A stretch of DNA of 64,000 nt from Stenogyne calaminthoides (lineage: Eukaryota; Streptophyta; Magnoliopsida; Lamiales; Lamiaceae), in assembly GCA_037126765.1 (NCBI GenBank), contig JBBCBC010000017.1, positions 25,535,916-25,599,915 of the forward strand. Reading direction: 5' to 3'. Below the pieces are notes generated by a model. It made no database searches, was not told the origin of the DNA, and was given only the letters and a program-made list of their open reading frames with translations. The translations under genes were made by a program, and so were the position numbers. Positions 23,619-35,559 of the stretch are shown here, piece after piece (within the stretch, counting starts at the first letter, position 1; every line of letters begins with the position of its first letter).

Positions 23619-26600
23619 ATGGACAGAGATTTGGTCCAACTATTGGTTGCAGCTGTACTTGCGGCTGCAATAGCCACCAGGTCTTATAGAAGGAAGTCCC
23701 TCGATCTTTCCGGAGCATTTTCTGGTTTTGCTGTCATGGCAATTCATTTTGCTGTCAATTACAGGTATTTCTTCTCCTATATCTCAGGACATTGTTCATT
23801 TGTAACATATTTGTGAATATTCTTATCTTTTCTTTCTTTTTCTTGGTATTAATATAAATCTTAGGTTTGGTGCTGTGCTACTCGTTTTCTTTTTCACTTC
23901 TTCTATGTTTACAAAATTTGGAGAGGATAAAAAGAAAAAGGTTGAAGCGGATTTCAAGGAAGGTGGTCAACGCAATTGGTATGCTCTCTTTCTCTATGGA
24001 AACACACTCTTTAAAAAAAGTTACGTTCACATAAGTAGCTTGTGTTTTATGCTGAAATTTGTTTTATCAATGGCGTCTACCTTCGTTAATAGGACTATCC
24101 AGTTCTCTGCGCTCCAAATGAAATACTACGATAACTTCAAATGTTACAGCAACTATTTTGAATCGAATAATCAAACTATTACACAATAAAAGTGATCTCT
24201 GGTCAATAAATATTTGACATCTATGTACTTTGAAATATGCTATTCTAAATCATTGGCTGATTATGGACCCACCTAAAGGACTTAATTTATAGTGCATTGC
24301 TTAAATGAATTTCAATTTTCAGCATTAGAAACAGGTCTATGCAATGTTATATCATGTACTTGCTGTCTCAACCCTTAATTCTGTCCCAATAGACATGATT
24401 TGTATGTCACAGTAATGATTTGAAGCTTCTCTATGTTTTAACACTTAAAAGTTCTTTTTATACGTTTATATGCCGCCTATACATAATTGATATAATCAAG
24501 TTTCTTTCTTTCTTAACTGAGATGAAAGCCTCCTAACTTACTATTTTTATAGTATAATAGATTTTGATTGTTGTGCTTTGCAGGATACAAGTTCTGTTTA
24601 ATAGTGGCATAGCAACAATTTTAGTGTTGATTGCTTGGAAGCAGGTCGGAACGCAGGACTTTTGTCTAAATTCAAAAGAATCAAGTCTTATGACTTGTCT
24701 GGTTGGTGGTTTTATTGGTCACTATTGTTGCTCCAACGGAGACACGTGGTCATCCGAACTTGGTGTTCTTAGTAATGAGCAGCCACGACTGATTACGACC
24801 TTCAAGGTGAATACACTGTGATATGTTTAATATTTACGCTGTTAGAAATGCTTCTGTTGTACCTCATATTGTCTTTCTGAAATGCTTGTATTTCTGTTTT
24901 GATTATTAATTTTGGGTTTCTTAATTCTGCTCAATAAATTGGTCCGTGAGCTTAATTTGCTTAGGCTTAAGTTAGGGTTTAGAATTGAGAGTCTATCTAT
25001 GTTGTTTTGCTTCTCTTAGATAGGGCATCTGAGAATCATTTTATATTGAAGGGCAGTGGGATGTGATTTATCCCGTTGTTTTCGGTTCTTCCTATTTTAT
25101 CAATTCAGTTTTTATTTCGCTAAACCTCAGTGAGGCACACATCCAATCTCTTGCCTCTTAAAACTTTCGTTCAACTTATGGTTCCCATTTAGCATGTGCT
25201 CTTTGGTTTCCTTATTGCCTTTCCATGCTTTGGTTTTAAAAAAATAAAAAAATTGAAAACTTTGACTTGATGTTCTTATCTGCAATTTGCAAAGCTCCAT
25301 GTGCAGGTGGAAGAACCTTAGATAAGCACCATAAAATTCAATTGCATTTTTAAATGGTACTAGTTGTTTTATTAAAAGAAATTGGTTGGTCGATACTCGA
25401 TATTAGTTGTTTCACTGAATAGTATTCGTTGTTTTCATTAAACAATATTAGTTGGCACCAGGTACATGGTGCAACTGGTGCAAATTACTCAACAAATATT
25501 AGTTATACATTAAGAAAGTATACATCCAATCACATTTGTTATGCCACACATGTTGTGGAACTTTACTCTTAAGAAAATGTGAAAAAAAGAAAAAAGAGAG
25601 AATGTTTTGACTTTGATATTCCCACATATTATGGTTCCTTACTCTCTTTGAATGAATCAGACAGTTCGAAGGGGTACAAATGGTGGTGTTACAATGGCTG
25701 GACTTGTAGCTGCTGCAGCAGGGGGTAGTGTGCTTGGGCTTACATTTGTTATTTTAGGATTTATCACGACCACCTGCACTTTTGATATAGCTCTGAAGCA
25801 GCTCTTGTTAATACCAGTTTCAGCTCTCGCTGGATTGTGTGGAAGTCTCATAGATTCTTTATTGGGTGCAACCCTCCAATATAGTGGTTTCTGCAGTGTT
25901 CGAAATAAGGTGATATTTCGACGCTTTTATATTTTTTGACTATTGTATTTGCTTTCGTTAGTTGAATGTAGCCCTGAGAGCTAACATTGAGATGAGGATT
26001 ATATTTGGAGCAAATTTTTTTGGTCTCATAACTTGTCAACTGCCCAATTCTGGTCTCAAAAAAAGTCAATCTTTTCAATTTAGTACCAATTTTTTTAAAA
26101 AAAGGTCCAATTTTGGCCCAAAACCACCGGGAAACGGTATCATTTTATGTCACACGAGGATTTCATTTGGGCCCAAATTTGGTCTGTAGACAAATTATGG
26201 GGCGAACCAAAATTGGACATTCCCCCGTGACAAAACGTTACTGTTTTCAAATTTTCTGTGATTTTTGGTCAAAATTGGACAAATATTTTTAATATTGGGA
26301 CTCAATGGAAAAGGTGAACGGTTTTCAGACGAAAATTGTAAAGTAGACAAGTTATGAGACCAACTCCTTATATTTGCATCAGCTGATTGTGCAAAGAGAT
26401 ACTAAATTTAGTCTATAACATAGAAATATTAGACAGGGTGAGGGGTGGGTGTGGGGGTGGAGAAAGATTGAAAATTAATGATTTCATTATTATTGTGTAC
26501 GATTGGTTATTTATACTTCTGTGTGAATCAACTTGTAAGCTTACTAAGTCTGTGATTCAGACAACCCATTAGTTAGCTTATATACCAACACCGCCTAACT

Positions 26601-26899
26601 GCTCAGTAAACTGATAAGCTAAATCATTTTTCTATGTGAAAAATTGTGCTGTTTCACACCTTACAGCTGTTGCTGAGGATCTGGATCCAGTTCTCTTATT
26701 TGCCTATAAGATGACAATTCTCTGGGAATTTAATGTGACGATTTTGTCCTCCGATCTTACATTGCAGGTTGTTGGAAAGCCAGGACCAACTGTCAAGAAA
26801 ATCTCTGGTCTTAGTTTGCTCGACAACGATGCTGTAAATCTAGTCTCCATACTGTTGACTACTGCATTGACTTCCATCACTTGCTTGTACATTTTCTAG
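23619..26899 (+). CDS. PGR: PGR-like TMEM19/DUF92 integral membrane protein (5 exons)
   Basis: Spliced CDS join(23619..23764, 23865..23978, 24584..24806, 25661..25909, 26768..26899), 864 nt, 287 residues; every intron is GT-AG and the frame stays open. The start MDRDLVQLL was chosen over an upstream in-frame non-ATG codon at 23580 because it matches the N-terminus of plant homologues. Residues 15-60 contain RSYRRKSLDLSGAF; residues 60-85 contain FFFTSSMFTKFGEDKKKK; around 130-150 lies the conserved GHYCCSNGDTWSSELGVLS; then KGTNGGVT-like RRGTNGGVTMAG, GSLIDSLLGATLQYSGFCS and VVGKPGPTVKKISG. Seven or so hydrophobic helices are apparent. The family is an integral membrane protein group (TMEM19/DUF92, related to the phytyl-phosphate kinase VTE6); Arabidopsis PGR has been linked to glucose-responsive leaf growth. 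It appears intact, and intron 4 carries a MITE. Assignment rests on remembered similarity. Confidence 0.92.
26008..26367. mobile_element. Mutator-type MITE in intron 4 of the PGR-like gene
   Basis: A 360-bp insertion flanked by the 9-bp duplication TTATATTTG (25999-26007 and 26368-26376). Both ends carry TTGGTCTCATAACTTGTC in inverted orientation. No ORF. It lies inside an intron and leaves splice sites untouched. Confidence 0.8.
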
Positions 26900-27007
26900 G
26901 AAAAATTACACTCGTGATCGACTCCCATGCAAAGAGAGAGGCCGAGTTCGTAATCCAGTACTCAAATCAAATTGATCCTCTCATGTACGTTATGGAAAAA
27001 CCTAAAA

Positions 27008-27013
27008 AATAAA
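27008..27013 (+). other. Polyadenylation signal candidate of the PGR-like gene
   Basis: AATAAA 109 bases after the stop codon at 26899, with TTGTATGTACA following; position is typical of plant 3' UTRs. Confidence 0.5.
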
Positions 27014-28572
27014 TGCTGATTGTATGTACACTCTTCAATGTTTTTGGCTTCAATGTCTCAGTTTGGTCACTTACTGATAGTAGCTCCAAAATATTGTCTT
27101 GTTGGGAAATTCTTGTGAATTTCTTTGCACTTATATAATCGATCGGTCTTCTTTGATTTCGAATCACCTCCTTAAAAGTCACTTTATTATTTCAATTACT
27201 AATACAAAACTCGCTCGCAAAAACACGCGTGTAAAAGTCAACTGTGCATAAGATTGGCGGACGGATGGAGTATTTGTTTTAAGATTTGAATATAGTGAAA
27301 TTTTATTTCATGTTAGAATCGAAGGTAATAGAGATTTGATGTTGTATTATTAAAACAAAAATACTGAGTTATGTGTGATGATTGTATGAATACGTAATGA
27401 TTGATGTGTTGTGTTGAAAGTTGTGGAATTAGTGAGATTTATAAGTCTTTTTTTAGGTGTGAGATGTGTTGGGAAGAGTATAATAAGTATATAGGTCTTT
27501 TTAGGTGTAGATTGCGTTAAATTTTGAAAACCAGATTTTTAAATATTGAAACAAAGCATGAGGTGGATCGTCAAGTCCTAAATTCATGTGACGAAGTGGA
27601 TTAGCTCAAGGGTTTGTTAAGCTGTTTAGATAAATAGGCTTGTCATATTATCTCAACTATACATTGAGAAAGAGTCGGCTAAAGAGGACATAAAAGTACA
27701 GGTAGGTAAAAGAAAATTTAAAACATCAACCAATAGAGTGAAAACATCAAATATAACACATGCTCAACTAAGACTTAAGAGACATTAAAAGACACATATA
27801 CCCCTGAGAAACAAGTGTGCACCTATGCCATGAGGTCATATGTTCGAGTCACCATTTGTCTAATAAAAAAAATGTTTTAAATTCATGCGAACCTTGAACT
27901 AATAGCCAAGTAGGTTCGACCGTCGATTTGGTTCCATGAACACTGCACGTACGATAACCATATACATGAAATGATTTATTACAATTGAAGGTTGCTTGGT
28001 TGAAGGTAATAGAAGAGGGTAATGATAATTATTTCTATTAATAATGCTTGATAATTTTGATGTGTCCATAATTGGAATAGAAGTAAGTAATTGATTACCC
28101 TACTTTCATCACTCACTCAACCCTCCTCACATGATACGAATCATTTATTTTCTACTCAAGTAATAACAATGCAATCAATAACCTCATAGTGATTGACCCC
28201 TCAATGATACTCATTACCATTACCATTTTTAAATCATACCAAGCGGCCCGAGATTACTCACCGAAGTAGGTCAACTCTTCATAAAAAAAGAAAGAGAAGT
28301 CGGGAATAAAAAGTATTTAATCAATCTTGATAGTATGAAAGAATAATACAATATATATGGAATAAAAAAAGTAGAAGGAACCTAGATAACTTGATTCTGA
28401 ATCAAGATACTTAGTAGGGAGCAGAATACCAAGTGAAGTGGACGCGAAGAAACGAACCTCCCCCTAACTCAACAAAACTCACACCACTCACCAAACTAAA
28501 TCTTACTTTTTATTTCCAATATTATCAATACTATAATTAGCTAATAAGTAATTACGAGTGAATAGAGAATTA
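27014..28572. other. Intergenic region with MITE remnants
   Basis: No gene is supported. GGCGGACGGATGGAGTA near 27256 resembles the end of a Stowaway-type MITE (reverse complement of TACTCCNTCCGTCC). The segment 27990-28250 has imperfect inverted ends (GCTTGGTTGAAGG / CATACCAAGCGG) and may be another MITE. The last ~130 bases are the WEB-gene promoter and leader. Confidence 0.4.
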
Positions 28573-30644
28573 ATGGAAGGCGGTGGATGGATGGCGGCGA
28601 ACAAGGCGGAGATTGACACCAGCGCCCCCTTCCAATCGGTCAAAGAGGCGGTCATGTTGTTCGGGGAGAGAGTTCTCGCCGGAGAGGTCTACGCCACCAA
28701 GCTCAAAGAGGTTAGCCATGCATCACTAGCTTTCTTTCTTGTTCTGTTCCTTCATTTTCAATATTATATTGACGTTGATTACTTTTGTCAAATGGATCAT
28801 AAATAAATAAATGAATAACACTCTTCTGAATAAAGTCTATACATAAATTCTATAACTATTATGCATAAAAACTATCACTGTTATACATAAAAATTATCAC
28901 TGTTTAAAAATTAGCTTTATTTTTTAAACAATGATAATTTTCGTGTATAAAAATAATAATTTTTACAAAAAAAATTGTCCAAACAAATAAAAGACAAATG
29001 AAATACATTATTGATAAATCAATAACTGAAATATTTAATAAATCTCTATATGGATTTTAGCAGTAAATTTCATGTAATTAGATCGATTGTCCTATTATGA
29101 TACTTCTAAAATATAAATATTGGGTGGATTTCATGTCCACCAGGTACACCATGCACTCTATAATGTATTTTAGAATCATATAACTTTTTGTATTGAAATC
29201 TACTTGTTTACAATAACCGTACGTGCAACTTGTTTTTCATATTAATAGTTACACGGTACACAAGTTGCATATTTCAGTGCAACAAGTTACATGATTATAA
29301 AATATATCATGGAGTGCACATTACACCTGGTGCATACAAGACTTGGCCTTCATGGGATGTATAAATAAAGTGAAGCTAATGTGTGATCGGCCATTCCTAA
29401 CCCGTAAATGGAGATTGGAATGCTTTTTTTTTTTTGAAAGCGAGATTGGAATGCGTTTGACAGTAGGATGAAGTGAGGAATTAAAGTTACCGTAGGATAG
29501 TTCCACTAATATTAAACACAAATTTGATTCATTGTCATTTTCATCGATTTCTCATTTCCCCCTGCCTAGCAAACACCCTCTCAATATATCTTAGTTATTA
29601 AGCTCATTTATATATTTTTTTGTAATTGATTGATAAATATAAATTTGTCTCATGTAATCGTTTCACAAATTTTTCGCAAATAAAAAATGTGAAACAATGC
29701 AAATTTCTTGACGTAATGGGAAATAATTCGCCTCAGAGTAATAATGCAATTTTCTTGGAAAAATTACTAATATATAAGTATAAATTTTTTATGCAAATTG
29801 CTAATAAGTATAAATGAGATTGCGTATATAGTTAAAGTTGAACGCAATGTGCAAATATATATCTACGTATATGTAATCATTTTGTACTTATTAATAAATT
29901 GCAATTCAGAAATGTACTCTCAGTAAATATATATATTTTTTTTTTTGACATAAAAAAGCGAAAAGAGTGGTGCCTCAAATATGATATATTTACATGCAAA
30001 TTAAACATAAATGTAAACAAAAGAAGCAAGAGTACAAAAGATGTGATAGCTTAAATTTCAAGGAAAGAATCAATACTTTTGCGTAAACAATGTAGCAAAT
30101 AAAAGGTGAAAGTTTTCAATTTGCCATTAAATTTTATTACAATCTCACTACAAGTGTTAGCATACTGCAGATGCAGTACGAGAGAAGTACAAACGAATCC
30201 GAGCTAGAAGAGACGAAACAAAGCCTCCAAAAGGCGCACGAAGAGAGCATCCACATGGCCCAATGTCTTTCTTCCTTACAACAGGAGCTCCAGCAGACCA
30301 AACAGGAGCTCCTGAAGCTAAAGTCACGCGCGTCTATCAATAGACGCGCGTTGAATATAGAAGATTTGGAAGATAGACAGATAATCGAACAAGTGAAGAA
30401 GGAGACGACCGATGGTGATCAAAACGTGGTCGAATTCCAAAAGAAGAAATGTGTTACATTCGCAAATCCTCCGTTGGTGGCGCAAGTCATTATGCCGCCA
30501 CCCCTGCCACCACGGCCCAGTGAGCCCATGGCGGTGCTCCAGCGCCACCCCTCTCTCAAGAAGAAGAAGAAGAAGCCACTCATTCCGTTCATTGGAGGGA
30601 TTTTTTCCAAGAAGAGAGGAAGTAATGCAGTTGCTTTGGCATGA
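28573..30644 (+). CDS. WEB family (DUF827) coiled-coil protein, 2 exons
   Basis: Spliced CDS join(28573..28710, 30171..30644), 612 nt, 203 residues. The ATG at 28573 gives MEGGGWMAANKAEIDTSAPF; an upstream in-frame GTG at 28558 was not used. Exon 1 ends ATKLKE|GTTAGC and exon 2 begins TGCAG|ATGCAGTACG, phase 0. Residues 14-46 form the conserved block EIDTSAPFQSVKEAVMLFGE. Residues 55-100 are a coiled coil (ELEETKQSLQKAHEES, SSLQQELQQTKQELLKLK). Residues 130-170 contain EFQKKKCVTFANPP and a proline-rich MPPPLPPRP. The C-terminus is basic (HPSLKKKKKKPLIPFIGGIF). This pattern matches the short WEB-family proteins of Arabidopsis (such as At1g75720 and At3g51220), whose exact role is unknown; WEB1 relatives affect chloroplast photorelocation. 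The intron of 1460 bp carries two MITEs. It appears intact. Confidence 0.88.
28835..28975. mobile_element. MITE in the WEB-gene intron (copy of 21485 family)
   Basis: It shares TATACATAAATTCTAT, repeated ATCACTGTTATACATAAAA and ATCACTGTTTAAAAA with the MITE at 21485-21711 and is self-complementary. Ends are eroded; no target duplication was found. Confidence 0.5.
29124..29345. mobile_element. MITE in the WEB-gene intron (copy of 30882 family)
   Basis: About 222 bp with inverted ends: left CCACCAGGTACACCATGCAC, right (reversed) GCACCAGGTGTAATGTGCAC, followed in both by T-A-rich arms. Related to the element at 30882-31102. Confidence 0.6.
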
Positions 30645-30881
30645 GTGATATAAATTTGTTCAAATGTTTTAATAATGAGAGTTTTAAGGACAATTTTCGG
30701 ATGTTAAATTTGTAGCATATCATCATGTCGTTTTGCTTTCATTTAATAACTACATAACCTAATTGTAACTTCTTGTCTTGTATTTTGCTTACTTTTTAGA
30801 TTTGTAAATAATTTGTTGGAGAATTTAGTGGTCAATTAATTCAAATTTGAACGATAAGGTTGATTTAAGCGCATGGGCTAG

Positions 30882-31102
30882 GTCTTATACGAACCCAGGT
30901 GCACCGTGCACTCATAGTGTATTTTAGAAACGTACGACTTATTATACTGAAAAATGCAAGTTATTTACATTGAAGCATGCAACTATTAATATGGAAAGAT
31001 AGTTATACGATTCAGAGTAAATAAGTTGCACTTTTCAGTATAATAAGTCTCACGCTTTTAAATGCACTATAAGTGCACGGTGCACTTAGGTGTACATGAG
31101 AC
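30882..31102. mobile_element. MITE with long inverted ends
   Basis: About 45-bp inverted ends: left GTCTTATACGAACCCAGGTG then CACCGTGCACTCATAGTG; right (reversed) GTCTCATGTACACCTAAGTG then CACCGTGCACTTATAGTG. Non-coding interior with TTATACTGAAAA and its complement. Confidence 0.65.
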
Positions 31103-31471
31103 TCACTCAAACGCATGTCATGAAGGACACACACTTAAATGAATCAAATAAAGGATATATTTAAAAGAAAAGAAAAGGATCAAACTTGCTTTGAAAACAC
31201 TTATGTGAACCAACTACACCGAATCTCGCCTAAAGTTTAGTAGTCCAGCTTACACAAGTTAAGAGAGAAAATCTAAAATGGAGTGTTACCTGATTCACCG
31301 GTAGGCCGTGAACAGCCAAAAGAAGTTTATTGATGGATTTCTGCACTTGCATGCAATTAAAAGAAGTGTAGATGTTTGAACAGTTCTGACTAAAACAACA
31401 AATCTTAGGTCACAAATATCTCAAGAAAAAATATATACTGATTCATTTTTAAGGAAAACACAAACTCTCAT

Positions 31472-31664
31472 GTGAAACTTGTTAATAGTATGAAATTGAT
31501 ATTATTACACTTATAAACTTATATCATTACTCTTATAAATTAATATACCAGCAGCATTTAATAATGCGATATTAGTATATAAGCGTAATGATATCAATTG
31601 ATCAGAGTGATAATGTTATTTACAAGTGTATTGATATACATTTCATACTATGAAACATGTTCAC
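31472..31664. mobile_element. MITE, AT-rich foldback
   Basis: Inverted ends: left GTGAAACTTGTTAATAGTAT, right (reversed) CGTGAACATGTTTCATAGTA, both followed by GAAAT and ACACTT blocks. No ORF. Confidence 0.55.
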
Positions 31665-32197
31665 GTACATTAACATTTTATTTCATTTGAATTAATGGTT
31701 GATAGCCTTGGTTGTTGATATATACACACTTGTTAAGGCTTAAGCGGACATATGTAACATGAGATTAATTCACATTTTATAACACCCCCAATTACGCACG
31801 TTTACTCAAGAAAAAATAAGGTGCAAAAAGGAGATAATTGATTGTATCTTAAATTTTGATTTAATTAGATATCTTAATGATTTGTTTGATTGATTAGATT
31901 GATTTTTTTTTATACTTTCCTTATGTATATTTATAAACAGGGACAAATTTAGGAATTTTTCATGACGGTAGCACAAAAAGATACAAATATAAAATATATT
32001 AAGAAGTTCTTCCTACTTAAGTCATAACAACTCAATTCTATTACAATTCAAATCTACGAATTTTTTAAATTGAAATATTTGCAAAGTTAACCATTTTCAA
32101 CACTATGAAAACTTTCTCTCTCAATATATACAATCAAACTATCATTTATCCATGGATCTCCCATTCAATTGCGTAGACGATTCTTTATGATATTCAT

Positions 32198-33838
32198 TGT
32201 TGTAGGTCCCGAACGGGTTTTGTGAGGGCAGAAGTCTAGAGGGAAGGGGTGAATAGACTTCTGAAAACTTTTTCGTGCAGATCAGGTGTGATAGCAGGTT
32301 TCCTGATCAGAGTGTGAGTGAGTCAGTTTGGACTGATATCCAACTTACTGATCGCCTGTTGGCAGATCAATTCGGTGTCTATCAGTTTAACTGATGTGCG
32401 GAAGCTAGTTTATACCCGTGTGAAAAACCAGTTTTATCAAATCAGATTCTGAAGTCTGTTTTCAATCAGCTGACTAAATTGCCAAGCTGATCAGATCAGT
32501 TGCTTGGTGCAGACTGATCCCAACTTAGAATATGTATGCAGTTTAAACAAAGTCGTGTGCGATAGTGTAAAGCAGTTAAGAGCAAGTAAATACACACAAG
32601 ATTTATAGTGGTTCGGGCAACCAGTCCTACGTCCACTCTTCCCTATCACAAGGGGCACCAACTTAACCAACTTGGACTTAGATTATTGTGTTAGTCCAAC
32701 ACAGTACAACCAACAGATGTTTAGAGAGTTCTCACTCAACCGATCCCAGAAATCAGAACTAAAACCTAGTCTGAAATCTTGCAAAACAAACTTAACCTAA
32801 CTTTTGGGTTTGGGTAAAGATTTGTTGTTGTTCCAACTGGAAATCTATCCTAGTATTTATGTAGCCTAAAGCTAGAAGATGAGATTTCTATGCTAAGAAC
32901 TAATGGGATGAACACTCATAAAATAAACTTGAATTTAGTGTTCTTTGTGCGGAAATTTTGCTATAGCTTGAGCTTGATGATAATTTATGTGTCTTCACTA
33001 TGAAGACCAATTCCATATTTATAGACCTCGAAATCAAAGAGCCGTTGGAGAGCAATTTGAATTTTAGGCTATATTTGGTAGGTTGCAGAATTGATGTGAC
33101 GTGCTTCAGGAATGGCATGGCCGAAAGCGTGAATAGTTGTCCTTTATAGCCGTTTGACTTAGCAGCGCCGAATCCCGCATTGTCAGCTCCGTACATACGT
33201 GTCTTGTTCTCATTGGTTAACAAGTACAATTTTCAGTGTTTGTTCTACCAACTAAAGTTGACATTCTTCTTGTTCAGATCAACAACGTATGACTGGTGTA
33301 ATATCAGTTGACACCTGGTGTGAGCTGACCTGATCAGATAAAACTGATCAGTCTACCTGATAGAGTCTTCTGGTGCAAGTTGTCTTAGCTCAACTAGCAG
33401 ACTCGACTGATGTAGGTCTTCTGGTCTTCTGGTCATCTGGTCTTCTGGTAGTCTTCTGATCTTCAGGTCTTCTGAACTTGAGCTTCATGTCTTCACCTGA
33501 TCATTTGACTTGTCTTGTGTTCTGACTCGACTTGTCTTCTGGCCTTCTGACCTCAGCTGGTCTTCTGATCTCCAGACCTCATCTGGTCTTCTGATCTTCA
33601 GAACACATCTGGTCTTCTGATCTTCAGACCTCATCTGGTCTTCTGATCTTCAGACCTGAACTATACATATTGAGTCCCCCCTTAATATGTGACCTATCTT
33701 ATACATCAGTTGTTCTATACAATAATTATCAACTGGTCATCTCAAAACTGGTATTTAAAACATCAGTCAGCTAACAGGTCTGACTGGTCCTATTACATGT
33801 GTTTTGGAACTTTCATCAAAACTCTAAATTTCCCAACA
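32198..33838 (-). repeat. LTR family B (3' LTR, minus orientation)
   Basis: A 1641-bp LTR; read on the minus strand it begins TGTTGGGAAATTTAG and ends GACCTACAACA. A minus-strand TATA-like box lies near 33013-33024. Tandem 26-bp repeats (TCATCTGGTCTTCTGATCTT core) fill 33560-33660. It is followed by a polypurine tract and an env-like ORF, so it is the 3' LTR of a minus-strand element whose 5' part is absent. A target duplication cannot be tested because the other end is missing. Confidence 0.8.
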
Positions 33839-33852
33839 ATTTCCCCCTTTTT
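33839..33852 (-). other. Polypurine tract of element B
   Basis: Minus-strand AAAAAGGGGGAAAT just before LTR B, same as in element A. Confidence 0.85.
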
Positions 33853-34013
33853 GATGAAACCAAAACACTTGAGAAACCAACAACAGATTTGTAAAGAGAG
33901 TTTGTCTTAGGATCAGTAAAATAAACTTTTTATTTAACTGATTTGTCGATTACATGTTACATCTGAAAAGTTTGAATTTAAAGTTCAATTGATCCTAAGC
34001 AGTCTTATGATCT

Positions 34014-35130
34014 TCAAACTCTTGGAATATAGCCCTCCGGCATTTCTCGTTGATCTTGTGGAACGTTGAATATCCGGTATAATTTCCATTGGACATCATT
34101 GATCTGCTGTGGATCAGTTATGTGCGATTTGCTCAAGATGTCAAAATAGAATCTTTGAAATGCCAATCTGTCAAATGAACCATCTGTCTTCTTCGTGCAG
34201 TCCATCACATCATAATCTTGATGGGCTATTCTCACGTTTATCTTCCTGGCCTCATTCTCCAGATACTTCAGAAAATCCGGATGTTTGTTCTCCAACCAGT
34301 TGAGAAATTCCTCATCTGGTGATTCTTCTTTTGGCACTAAACTAAGTCCAGAACAAATGCATCCAGGAGCCATTCTCCTCTGATCTTATTCCATTCTTCG
34401 AATTTATCAGCATGAGTAGCAGTTTTTGGAATGATCTCACCAACTCTTGCTGGCAGTTGAGGTTCTGCTCCAGATTTTCCGGCTTGACCTTTCTTTACCC
34501 TAGATCAGTATTTCTTTTTAAGACCTTCTGCCTCGGCCATTTTTTCTGCTCTCCTCTCTTCTTCACTTATACGAGCTTCTTCAACAATCTGTTCTTTGGA
34601 GAGTTTCTCTGCCAGTTCCTTATCAGCCTGTATCTGGCTTGCTGTGCTCCTCGTGACTCTCTTAGCTTGAGTGGCTGGTTCAGATTTTGAAGTCCCAGCT
34701 CCTTCAGCCAACTTCCTTGACTTTGACTTCTCCATCTTTTCAGAACTTCATTTGCGAACAAATCTAGATGGTATAGTCTTTGGCCATAAGTTTCAACTGT
34801 CTGAATCAGCTCTTCTGTCGTTTTGATGAAGTCAGTTGGTTTCTCAACCTGTCCTTCCCCCTCTTTGGTTTGATCAAAAAGAGCATTAAGGTGGGAAGTC
34901 AAGGATCCAAAACTGACTGATATGACCTTGTTCAGATCAGTAGTAGTTAATCCTTGAGCTTGAGTAGATAAATCTTTAATCTTTGATATCAGCTCGGATT
35001 TGGCAGATTCGACGGCAGTTGAGAGGGTAAGAATGAGCTTGTCAAGTTTTTCTTCAGTCTTTTCAAGTTTTTCAGTGACCATCAGAAGAGAAACTTGATT
35101 TTGATCAACCTGGACCAGCTTTTCAGACAA
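34014..35130 (-). pseudogene. Env-like ORF of family B, C-terminal half, broken
   Basis: Three overlapping minus-strand fragments. 35130-34567 is a coiled coil (VTEKLEKTEEKLDKLILTLS, then VETYGQRLYHLDLFANEVLK). 34735-34505 is a basic and charged segment (VTRSTASQIQADKELAEKLS). 34373-34014 is the tail (PDFLKYLENEARKINVRIAH, WKLYRIFNVPQDQREMPEG). The tail resembles the element A tail (RRYYRMFNLEVP), and the place next to polypurine tract and LTR is the same. At least two frameshifts. The N-terminal half and pol are missing to the right. Confidence 0.6.
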
Positions 35131-35559
35131 GGAAATCAGTTGGAAGCTGGTACTTGAATACTTCCAGAAATGATACCTAATAGTATCTGAACTAATACTT
35201 TTAGGTAAAAAAGCTGATACTCTAACAAACTTTAAAAAAAATGTGATTTTTGAACCTTTTGACCGATTTTTTGAAGATTAGCTTATAGTAGCTCATAGAA
35301 TGCCAGGAACAAATGCAATTTTTTAAGTAAGAAAGCTTGTGAAAAGCTCTCTATCTTTTTGGCTATATTATTAGTATTCTTTCACTGTTTGCCTGCTGTG
35401 GGAGCAGGTTCATATATTTAATTGACTTTAAGTGCATAAAGAACTTCACTGTGCTGAGATTTTTTTATGACAGATAACAATCCAGAAGAAAGGAGAAAAA
35501 CTGTGCTTCATCAGAGTTAACTGAGAGTGTTATGGTAAATCATCCCCATACGCAAGCGC
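35131..35559. other. Unassigned AT-rich stretch
   Basis: Lies between the broken env-like ORF and the start of the GC-rich gypsy-like segment. No ORF, LTR end or repeat was recognised; probably diverged element B sequence or unrelated filler. Confidence 0.4.

Larger units (their letters stand above)
30645..32197. other. Intergenic region downstream of the WEB gene
   Basis: AT-rich and without a convincing ORF. It contains the two MITEs listed at 30882-31102 and 31472-31664. The WEB-gene 3' end probably lies within the first 150 bases, but no clear AATAAA was found. Confidence 0.5.

Noticed and set aside
28558..28572. GTG start for the WEB gene
   Set aside because: An ATG lies five codons downstream and fits the family N-terminus; GTG starts are not expected in plants.
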